From: Legionella clemsonensis
GTDB lineage: Bacteria; Pseudomonadota; Gammaproteobacteria; Legionellales; Legionellaceae
Assembly: GCF_002240035.1 (NCBI RefSeq)
Contig: NZ_CP016397.1
Location: forward strand, 186,001-250,000
Direction of reading: 5' to 3'
Length of the DNA: 64,000 nucleotides
In this document: piece after piece, positions 56,879-64,000 of the stretch
Layout: every line of letters starts with the position of its first letter
Numbering within the stretch: the stretch's first letter is position 1
The notes under the pieces: model-generated
Databases searched by the model: none
Told to the model about the DNA's origin: nothing
Seen by the model: the letters and a program-made list of their open reading frames with translations, nothing else
Program-made: the position numbers and the translations under genes

Positions 56879-59512
56879 ATGAAAATACTTAAAATGGAAG
56901 TTTTGAAAGGGCCTAACTATTGGTCAAACAATAGGAAAAAATTAATTGTTATGAAGTTAGACCTGGAAAACTATGAGGATTTTCCAACGAATTTACTTCC
57001 TGGTTTTACCGACCGTCTTAAAAAGCTTATTCCCAGTCTTTATAACCATTATTGCTCGCCCGGTGTAGAAGGTGGATTTTTCAGACGTTTGGAGCACGGC
57101 ACTTGGTTAGGCCATGTAATAGAACATATTGCTTTGGAGTTGCAATGGCTCGCAGGAATGAAATGTGGTTTTGGCAGAACTTATAGCGCCCACGAAGAGG
57201 GTGTTTATAATGTTATTTTTGCTTATGAATTTGAAAAAGCAGGCTTGTATGCTGCCGAGGCAGCAGTAAAAATTGCCCAAACATTGGCTCAGGAAAAAGA
57301 TTATTTTTCCCTGAAAAATGATTTAATGGCATTAAAAGAAATTGTTGCACAAGAACAATTAGGTCCTAGTACGCAGGCAATTTTGACTGAAGCCAAAAAA
57401 AGAAATATTCCCTATTTTCAATATGACAATGAGTCCTTAATTATTTTAGGGCACGGTCATCATCAAAAAAAAATCTGGGCAACAATCACCTCCCAGACGA
57501 GTTCGATTGGCGTAGATATAGCAGCTAATAAAGAGCTGACTAAACGAATACTGGCATCCAATTTTATTCCTGTTCCTCATGGTTATCCCTTAAGTAATAA
57601 AGAAGAATTACAAGAAGTTCTTGAAAAATTAAAATTTCCCGTGGTGATTAAGCCTTTTAATGCTAATCATGGAAGAGGGGTTACTGTTAATATCAATACC
57701 TATGAGAAAGCTATACTAGCTTTTAATCTTGCCAAAGAGATTTCAGATAAGGTCATTGTTGAACAGTATATTAAAGGGACAGATTACCGCTTCTTAGTGA
57801 TTAATTACAAACTAGAGGCTGTCGCTGCAAGAACACCGGCAATGATTGTTGGTGATGGCGTCCATACGATTCAGCAGTTAATTGACAGGGTCAATAGTGA
57901 CCCCTTGCGTGGTGAGGGTCACGAAAATTTTTTAACGAAAATAACACTTGATGAATCGACGCTGACTATTTTAGAAGAGAGAAAGCTGACCTTAGAGTCT
58001 GTCCTGGAAAATCAGCAAACTGTGTATTTAAAAGAAGCAGCCAATATAAGTTCTGGTGGTACAGCAACTGATGTGACGGATGAAATCCCTCTTAAAACCA
58101 AACATTTAATAGAGCGAGTTGCAAGGCTCTTTAAATTGGATATCTGCGGTATTGACGTGATTGCCAAAGATATACACCGTGAATTGAATGAGAGTAATGG
58201 CGCTATCATTGAGATAAATGCCTCCCCTGGTCTAAGGATGCATTTAGTCCCCACTCAGGGAAAACCGCGAAATGTGGCGGAACCTATTGTCAATATGTTA
58301 TTCCCGCCAGGTACCCAATCTAGAATCCCTCTGGTAGCCGTTACTGGAACCAATGGAAAAACGACTGTAGTAAGGCTGATTGCTCATTTAGCCAAACAGG
58401 CGCATTTTCATGTAGGATATACCACTACAGAGGGTATTTATTTAGATAATGAACTCGTTTATGAAGGAGACTGCAGTGGTCCTGATAGCGCCCGTGTTGT
58501 CCTGCAAGATCCAAACGTCAATTTTGCGGTACTGGAGTGTGCTCGAGGAGGAGTGCTTCGTTCGGGATTAGGGTTTGACCAGAGTACAATCAGTATTATC
58601 ACTAATATATCCAGCGATCATTTGGGATTGAATGATATTCACTCACTTGAAGAGTTGGCTCGAGTTAAAAGTGTTGTGGCCCGCAGCACCATTAAAGAAG
58701 GTTATGCCATCCTGAATGCAGACGACAAATTGGTTTATGAATTAAAGGATGAACTTTGTTGCCACATTGCCTTATTTAGTCGTTATAAAAGTCCCTTTAT
58801 AGAACAGCATTGTGCAGCAGGTGGCTTGGCAGCCTTTATCGAAAAAGATTTTATTGTCATCAGCGAAGGCTCCAAACAATATGAGTTGGTTAAAGTGCCA
58901 GATTTACCGCTGACTCTAAAAGGTACAGCTACTTGTATGATTCAAAATTTGCTTCCAGCTGTCTTAACGGGCTACATTTGTAAATTTCCTTTGGAATTTA
59001 TGCAAAAAGCATTGTCTAACTTCTATCTGACAGTAGAAAATATCCCTGGCAGGATGAATTTATTTGATTTTACTGATTACCAGGTGATGGTTGATTATGC
59101 TCATAATGAAGGTGCTTTTGTAGAGCTTAAAAAATATTTAAGTACAGTCTATTGTGACAAAAAGGTAGGAATTATTACTGCCCCTGGTGATAGACGTGAT
59201 GAAGATATCATAAAACTAGGTTATCATTCCGCGTTTATGTTTGATGAAATTATTATTCGTCATGATGAAGATGGCCGCGGCCGCACAAAAAAGCAAATGA
59301 CCGAACTGTTATTGAAGGGAATAAATCAATCAAAATTAAATCCGCCAGTGACTATAATTTCTGATGAAATTGAAGCAATTCAACACGCAATGCGTGAAGC
59401 TACCTTAAATTCATTTATTTATTTTTCGGTGGAAAATGTTTTTAAGGTAGTTAATTTTATGAAAAAAGAAGAATTGCATTTTAAGCGCATGCAGGAAGAA
59501 ATACTGGTTTAG
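56879..59512 (+). CDS. cphA: Cyanophycin synthetase
   Basis: 877 residues, the usual CphA1 size. N-terminal domain with LEHGTWLGHVIEHIALELQ. ATP-grasp domain with FPVVIKPFNANHGRGVTVNI and EQYIKGTDYRFLVIN. C-terminal Mur-ligase domain with GTNGKTT (490-496), ISSDHLGLND and VDYAHNEGAF. It polymerises aspartate and arginine into multi-L-arginyl-poly-L-aspartate, a nitrogen store. It is followed by cyanophycinase and isoaspartyl peptidase, so both building and use of the polymer are encoded. Confidence 0.96.
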   Translation: MKILKMEVLKGPNYWSNNRKKLIVMKLDLENYEDFPTNLLPGFTDRLKKLIPSLYNHYCSPGVEGGFFRRLEHGTWLGHVIEHIALELQWLAGMKCGFGRTYSAHEEGVYNVIFAYEFEKAGLYAAEAAVKIAQTLAQEKDYFSLKNDLMALKEIVAQEQLGPSTQAILTEAKKRNIPYFQYDNESLIILGHGHHQKKIWATITSQTSSIGVDIAANKELTKRILASNFIPVPHGYPLSNKEELQEVLEKLKFPVVIKPFNANHGRGVTVNINTYEKAILAFNLAKEISDKVIVEQYIKGTDYRFLVINYKLEAVAARTPAMIVGDGVHTIQQLIDRVNSDPLRGEGHENFLTKITLDESTLTILEERKLTLESVLENQQTVYLKEAANISSGGTATDVTDEIPLKTKHLIERVARLFKLDICGIDVIAKDIHRELNESNGAIIEINASPGLRMHLVPTQGKPRNVAEPIVNMLFPPGTQSRIPLVAVTGTNGKTTVVRLIAHLAKQAHFHVGYTTTEGIYLDNELVYEGDCSGPDSARVVLQDPNVNFAVLECARGGVLRSGLGFDQSTISIITNISSDHLGLNDIHSLEELARVKSVVARSTIKEGYAILNADDKLVYELKDELCCHIALFSRYKSPFIEQHCAAGGLAAFIEKDFIVISEGSKQYELVKVPDLPLTLKGTATCMIQNLLPAVLTGYICKFPLEFMQKALSNFYLTVENIPGRMNLFDFTDYQVMVDYAHNEGAFVELKKYLSTVYCDKKVGIITAPGDRRDEDIIKLGYHSAFMFDEIIIRHDEDGRGRTKKQMTELLLKGINQSKLNPPVTIISDEIEAIQHAMREATLNSFIYFSVENVFKVVNFMKKEELHFKRMQEEILV

Positions 59513-59568
59513 GTGGACTTTATTGGCTGCCTAATTAGTTAGCTTAACTTGTAGGGGCCAACTCTCAT

Positions 59569-60435
59569 ATGATACCAAAAGCTAAATTATTAATTATTGG
59601 AGGTGCTGAGGATAAGGTGGGTGAGCCCCCTGATATCATTGAGCAGAAAAAGGAATTTACGCGCTATGAGATCTTAAGTGAACTATTGCCTGACTCAGAA
59701 AATCAAAAGATAGAAATTATCACCACGGGTTCAGAATTCCCTAATGAGGTGAAACGGGTCTATAAAAAAGTTTTTCATGAAATCGGTTATAAAAATATTG
59801 GATTTTTGCATATAAAAGATAGGAAACAAGCACGAAATAAAGAAGTGCTCAGAAGGACAGAGGCAGCAGGCACTATTTTTTTTACGGGAGGAGATCAATT
59901 CCGATTGTCCACTATTTTAGGGGGCACTCCCTTTATTGATATTATTAAACAACGGTATCAGCACGACGAAAAATTTATTGTTGCAGGGACAAGTGCAGGT
60001 GCTATGGTCATGTCTTCGATTATGATTACCAGTGGTGGGCTAACAGAGGCATTGATTTACCGCAATTTAATGACTTCTTCAGGCTTGGGAATTTTACAGT
60101 CTTGCATTATTGATACCCATTTTATCAAACGAGGACGCTTTGGACGATTGGCTCATGCCATTATTATGAATCCTGAACAATTGGGAATTGGCTTGGGCGA
60201 AGATACCGCCTTAATCATTAAAAACGGCGCTAATGCGGAATGTCGCGGCTCCGGAATGGTCGTAATCATTGATGGTAAAAACATTACGCAAACCAATATT
60301 ACCAATGTGGAAGAAGGAGAAGCCGTTTTTGTTGAAAACCTGAAAGTACATCTGCTGGTCAAGGGATGTCAATTTTCAATCAAAACTCGAAAACTTGCCA
60401 ATCCGGCAATTCCTCGAATTGACAAGAAAGAATAA
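59569..60435 (+). CDS. cphB: Cyanophycinase
   Basis: 288 residues, peptidase family S51. LLIIGGAEDKVGEP opens the protein; FFTGGDQFRLSTILGGT and AGTSAGAMVMSS with nucleophile Ser142 are the active-site regions; DTHFIKRGRFGRL carries the catalytic His. It cleaves cyanophycin to beta-Asp-Arg dipeptides. No signal peptide, so it is the intracellular form. Starts 56 bases after cphA. Confidence 0.95.
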   Translation: MIPKAKLLIIGGAEDKVGEPPDIIEQKKEFTRYEILSELLPDSENQKIEIITTGSEFPNEVKRVYKKVFHEIGYKNIGFLHIKDRKQARNKEVLRRTEAAGTIFFTGGDQFRLSTILGGTPFIDIIKQRYQHDEKFIVAGTSAGAMVMSSIMITSGGLTEALIYRNLMTSSGLGILQSCIIDTHFIKRGRFGRLAHAIIMNPEQLGIGLGEDTALIIKNGANAECRGSGMVVIIDGKNITQTNITNVEEGEAVFVENLKVHLLVKGCQFSIKTRKLANPAIPRIDKKE

Positions 60436-60444
60436 GGATTAACT

Positions 60445-61356
60445 ATGAATACCATCGCTATCGCTGTGCACGGAGGGGCAGGAGAATATACGCCTTTTCT
60501 TAAAGCAAATCGCCAACAAACGGAGGAGGGTTTAGCTGAGGCGGTGCAGGCAGGTTATGCACTGTTGGAGAAAGGTGCAAGTGCTTTGGATGCCGTTGAA
60601 ATGGCGGTTAAGTTACTAGAAAACAATACTTTATTTAATGCGGGGAAAGGATCTGCACTCAATTCTGCAGGAGAGGTTGAAATGGATGCTTCCATTATGG
60701 ATGGCCAATATTTAAGAGCAGGGGCAGTTTCCATGGTTAGAGAAGTGCGTAATCCAGTGACATTGGCGCGACTTGTTATGGAGAAAACCCATCATGTTTA
60801 TCTTTCAGGTTATGGTGCTTTGAAACTTGCCAACATGAAAAATTTACCGCTTGAACCGGCGTCTTATTTTGTGACTGAGCACCAGCTTGAGGAATTTAAA
60901 CGGATGAATAAAAGTGAGTCTATTGAACAGGTTCTCGCTAAAAAAATGATGGGAACCGTTGGAGCAGTCGCTTTGGATAGACAGGGAAATATCGCTGCTG
61001 CTACTTCTACTGGCGGCCTGAGCAACTGTCTCCCAGGTCGTGTGGGCGATAGTTGTGTTATTGGGGCAGGATGTTATGCCAATAATGCCAGTTGTGCTGT
61101 ATCTGGAACTGGGGAAGGCGAATTTCTGATAAGAGGGGTTGTGGGCAATACCATTGGACTGTTAACCGAATTGAATCACCTGTCTTTACAAGAAGCCTGT
61201 GATTATGTGATTCACAAACGCACCCAACATTTAAAGGGTGAAATGGGAGTGATTGCTCTAAACCCCAAGGGTGAAATCGCTATTTCTTTTAATACGCCCA
61301 TTATGAAACGCGCCTGGAAAAACAGCAGAGAAACGCTTCAAGTAGGAATAGAATAA
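60445..61356 (+). CDS. iaaA: Isoaspartyl peptidase / L-asparaginase (plant type)
   Basis: 303 residues, Ntn hydrolase. IAVHGGAGEY at the start, GKGSALNSAGEVEMDASIMDG, and the autocleavage site GTVGAVALDRQGNIAAATSTGG with catalytic Thr171. It would split beta-Asp-Arg from cyanophycinase into aspartate and arginine, ending the cycle. Nine bases after cphB. Its 3' end overlaps the convergent flavoprotein gene by 19 bases. Confidence 0.94.
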   Translation: MNTIAIAVHGGAGEYTPFLKANRQQTEEGLAEAVQAGYALLEKGASALDAVEMAVKLLENNTLFNAGKGSALNSAGEVEMDASIMDGQYLRAGAVSMVREVRNPVTLARLVMEKTHHVYLSGYGALKLANMKNLPLEPASYFVTEHQLEEFKRMNKSESIEQVLAKKMMGTVGAVALDRQGNIAAATSTGGLSNCLPGRVGDSCVIGAGCYANNASCAVSGTGEGEFLIRGVVGNTIGLLTELNHLSLQEACDYVIHKRTQHLKGEMGVIALNPKGEIAISFNTPIMKRAWKNSRETLQVGIE

Positions 61357-62255
61357 TTTCGGCAGCGATTGTGAATGGCGGTTGCAGCGATTGCTGCTTG
61401 GCCGGTGGCGACGGAAAGTTGATGCAAACTGGACACAATATCTCCTGCTGCATATAATCCTGTAACTGAAGTTTCCTGATCTTTATTGACAATAAGTAAT
61501 TCTTTCTTTTGTTTTGCCTTGACATCATCAGCAAGTTTGTTGTTTGTTTTACTGCCTAAAGCCGAATAGAGATAATCAAAATCAATTGTTTTATTATCAG
61601 CAAATTTACATCTTGTGCAATCAGCTAATAATTCTAAATCCAGAACAGGCTTACTAATTACAGTAATATTGGTATCGTGTAAAATGGCTCGTTCTTGTTT
61701 ATTCCAACGGCATTGTCTACCTAAGGTAATTAAAGTGACATCAGAAGTATAATCACGTAAAAAGCTTGCTTCCCCCAAGCCTGATTTGCCATAGCCAATG
61801 ACCGCTACTTTTTTGTCAATGACTTCATAGGCATCACAAACCGGGCAGTGACGAATGAGCCCTCTTTTAATAGCATGATTGAGATGAGGTAAAACAGGCT
61901 CAATATCTTGCACACCTGTCGCTAAAAGCACATTCCTTGTTTTTGTTGATTGATGTTCGCCAGTCACAACAAACGTGTCAGAATTGAGTTTTTTAAGACT
62001 CGTCACTGCCTCATTAATAATAGAAATGTTGTAAGCCTGTAATTGTTGTCTCAACCGTTCTAAGAGCGCATGACCGGAGATTCCTGCTGGGAAACCCGGG
62101 TAATTGTGAGAAATAGGGATTCGCATGGCGCGACTATCATTCGTATCATAGACAATAATATTTCGACGAAATCGGGCGAGATAAATTGCTGCTGTTAAAC
62201 CGGCAGGTCCTCCGCCTACAATGATGCAATCCCATTTCTCCTTTTTTTTGCTCAT
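61338..62255 (-). CDS. Thioredoxin-reductase-like flavoprotein
   Basis: 305 residues from ATG 62255, preceded by GGAAAGGA; the longer frame from 62276 lacks such a site. FAD site IIVGGGPAGLTAAIYLARF, redox pair CPVCD (thioredoxin reductase uses CAxC), NADP site VAVIGYGKSGLGEASFL, and a final TGLYAAGDIV. The CPVC and GYGKSG variants suggest a side branch of the family, perhaps not reducing thioredoxin itself. Convergent with iaaA. Confidence 0.88.
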   Translation of the reverse strand: MSKKKEKWDCIIVGGGPAGLTAAIYLARFRRNIIVYDTNDSRAMRIPISHNYPGFPAGISGHALLERLRQQLQAYNISIINEAVTSLKKLNSDTFVVTGEHQSTKTRNVLLATGVQDIEPVLPHLNHAIKRGLIRHCPVCDAYEVIDKKVAVIGYGKSGLGEASFLRDYTSDVTLITLGRQCRWNKQERAILHDTNITVISKPVLDLELLADCTRCKFADNKTIDFDYLYSALGSKTNNKLADDVKAKQKKELLIVNKDQETSVTGLYAAGDIVSSLHQLSVATGQAAIAATAIHNRCRNYSIPT

Positions 62256-62432
62256 AAAAAATCCTTTCCTTAACAAGAACAGAAGATTAGCGCGCGCCTC
62301 TTTCTAAATCATAGATGATTTTTTAAATCTACTGCCGATTTTTCGCAATATTGACATTGCTATACTATATTAACGAGTGTTTAAATTTTAGGCATTTTAG
62401 AGGGATGTTTCACTCAGACAGGGAGAGTAAAA

Positions 62433-63602
62433 ATGGCCATTAATTTTTTAGATGTAATGAAGGACAAGGGCTGTCCGCTTGATAAGCAACATTTTACCTG
62501 GAAAGAACTTGCAAGCCAGCCTATCTCTAAATTAGATGATGATGCCTTTACGAGAGTACGAATTATTTTAATGAATGGTATTGAACTCGATGCTTTAAGA
62601 ACCAAACATTTTCTCGCAAGATTTAATAAAGCGTTACAGTTACCTCTAGCCCGCATTCGCCGGGTTGAACAACATCAAGCGACGTTAATTAACTGGTTAT
62701 TGTCAGCCGATCATTCTCCTTTGGAAACAACGATTGCTTATGAACAGGTAGCTATTGAAGTAACTGCCGCTGTTGCTCAAAATGAACCTGACCCCTATCA
62801 GGCACAAACTTATCGTTTTGGCTTGTTGGAGGATTTTGATCATTTATATCGTTATGCGGCAATGCTGGATCGACTTGAAGGTAAGGATGCAAACAATATT
62901 CTGCAGGGTTACACTGATATTGTTCCAGGTCGTCCGACCACGTTTCATCATCGTGCTCCAGAAGATGATTTGCGCAATTCCTATCAAAAAGATGAAGCCA
63001 AACTCATTACTAAAATTCATGCGGCGATGATTACTGGCGCAGAATACCAGACTCACGATTACTACATGAATATCGGCCCCACCTTTGCTGATCCAATCGC
63101 TCGACAGCTTTATGCCGAGATTGCGTCTGTCGAAGAGCAACATGTCACTCAATATGGCTCATTAATGGATCCTGAGGAAACGTTGATGGAAAAGTGGCTG
63201 ATTCATGAAGCAACTGAAATTTACAATTATCTTAGTTGTGTTGAACAAGAGCCAAATCCACGTATTAAGGCCATTTGGGAGCGATTTTTAGATTATGAAT
63301 TAGGTCATTTACATCTGGCATGTGAATGGTTTAAAGAGATGGAACAGCGGGATCCTGCGGAAATTCTCGAAGGTCATTTGCCCAAAATGATTGAATTTAA
63401 AAGTCAACGCGATTTTGTCCGGCAAGTTTTAACAAAAGAGGTGGATTTGCGCACAGATGGTGCTGATTATGTTCCAAAATCAAAAGAAAGCACTCGTTCA
63501 GTTCAATATCGTAAGGAAATGAATGCAGCGGGCATTCCGGCTGAAATAGTTTCAGCGGGCTATCAATGGCAGCCAGGAACTGAACTTAACCAACTTGGAT
63601 AA
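62433..63602 (+). CDS. Ferritin-like-fold hypothetical protein (389 aa)
   Basis: Helical protein with repeated Glu and E-x2-H patterns spaced like a diiron four-helix bundle: IAYEQVAIEV, LLEDFDHLYRY, IASVEEQHVTQYG, IHEATEIYNYL and LDYELGHLHLACEW (about residues 115-300). Metal binding is inferred from these. No signal peptide. A Pro/Arg-rich C-terminus follows. AGGGAG precedes ATG 62433. The following gene starts 11 bases later and also has a ferritin-like pattern. The specific family is not recognised. Confidence 0.75.
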   Translation: MAINFLDVMKDKGCPLDKQHFTWKELASQPISKLDDDAFTRVRIILMNGIELDALRTKHFLARFNKALQLPLARIRRVEQHQATLINWLLSADHSPLETTIAYEQVAIEVTAAVAQNEPDPYQAQTYRFGLLEDFDHLYRYAAMLDRLEGKDANNILQGYTDIVPGRPTTFHHRAPEDDLRNSYQKDEAKLITKIHAAMITGAEYQTHDYYMNIGPTFADPIARQLYAEIASVEEQHVTQYGSLMDPEETLMEKWLIHEATEIYNYLSCVEQEPNPRIKAIWERFLDYELGHLHLACEWFKEMEQRDPAEILEGHLPKMIEFKSQRDFVRQVLTKEVDLRTDGADYVPKSKESTRSVQYRKEMNAAGIPAEIVSAGYQWQPGTELNQLG

Positions 63603-63613
63603 GGAGATCATCA

Positions 63614-64000
63614 TGGCAAATTTATCAAAACCTGGCAATGCAACTGGTGCTGAACAGGCGCCTGAAAATATTAAATTAATGTTGGAGGCATGTAAAAAGT
63701 TTCCGCCTGATGTACAAGGTGATGAGCATAAAATGGAAAAAGAACGTGTCACATTTATTACTAGAGCTGAGCCTATTGGGTCCATTCCATTGCCTATGTC
63801 TCTCAAAGGTATTGTTAAAACTTCATTTAATAAAATGTGGGGGAGTCATCCAGAGCTATTTTTAGATAAATTAGGGGAACGCTTAGCGTTTGAACGCTCA
63901 GGAGTGCGTCTTTATGAGGCAACGCTTGCCAAAGCCTTAGGTCTTGGTGAATCCAAAGCAATTCTGCAACAACTAGAGCATATTCGCAAGGAAGAGATAC
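63614..64000 (+). CDS. Ferritin-like protein, cut by the window end
   Basis: ATG 63614 follows AAGGAG. The visible 129 codons begin MANLSKPGNATGAEQAPENI and reach RLAFERSGVRLYEATLAKAL and ILQQLEHIRKEEI, a Glu...Tyr-Glu...Glu-His-x3-Glu-Glu pattern of ferritin-like helices. The 3' part lies outside. Coupled to the preceding gene. The two may form a mixed diiron complex, which is inference. Confidence 0.65.

Noticed and set aside
1..64000. CRISPR arrays, tRNA clusters and insertion-sequence transposases
   Set aside because: No regularly spaced direct repeats, cloverleaf sequences or transposase-like proteins were noticed by eye on either strand.

Overview
The window reads as a chromosomal segment of a Legionella species (Gammaproteobacteria), probably not L. 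pneumophila itself. It is AT-rich. It carries a PlaC-type GDSL acyltransferase, an SrnA-type RNase T2, a SidB/SdbA-like lipase-fold effector relic, and ankyrin and U-box-like proteins of the kind Legionella exports. No rRNA, tRNA, CRISPR array or transposase was seen.

Layout. (1) 0-8.2 kb is a decayed accessory island. It holds a split SOS-associated peptidase, a small unknown gene, umuC with four lesions and a umuD remnant, a split SidB-like hydrolase, a split DnaQ-type exonuclease, a split Cys-rich protein, a frameshifted HigA antitoxin, and an intact ParD/RelE-type toxin-antitoxin pair. About nine single-base-type lesions fall in 7.4 kb, and I saw none in the other 56 kb. (2) 8.2-11.2 kb has an inverted-repeat element, a coiled-coil protein, a cold-shock protein and a flavoprotein. 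(3) 11.3-16.5 kb has two large probable effectors: a RelE-like/SF1-helicase/ankyrin fusion, and a protein of about seven 37-residue repeats ending in a U-box-like domain. (4) 16.7-20.4 kb holds exported RNase T2, a GIN-domain lipoprotein, an esterase and an acidic repeat protein. (5) 20.4-30.8 kb is mostly housekeeping: guaC, phoH-like, bcp, smpB, argE, GNAT, plaC, glmS, galU.

(6) 31.06-44.9 kb is a tightly packed 13-gene, one-direction glycoside cluster: sugar-nucleotide epimerases, two dehydrogenases, four glycosyltransferases, a methyltransferase, UDP-xylose synthase, UDP-glucose dehydrogenase, a retaining glycosidase and an aldo-keto reductase. No flippase, polymerase, ligase or any membrane protein is encoded, so a cytoplasmic glycosylated small molecule or acceptor is as likely as a surface polysaccharide. 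The last two genes are clearly more GC-rich than the rest. GalU and GlmS next door would supply UDP-glucose and amino sugar.

(7) 45.1-50.8 kb has tex, yciA, a large unknown protein, a Pro/Glu-rich small protein and a DUF421 protein. (8) 51.2-56.0 kb has a stress-type cluster (BON, PRC-barrel, SDR, small TFPASD protein) followed by a divergent FixL/FixJ-like two-component pair. (9) 56.1-61.4 kb has a YqcI/YcgG protein and a complete cyanophycin cycle: synthetase, cyanophycinase, isoaspartyl peptidase. (10) 61.3-64 kb has a thioredoxin-reductase-like flavoprotein and two ferritin-like proteins, the last cut by the window end.
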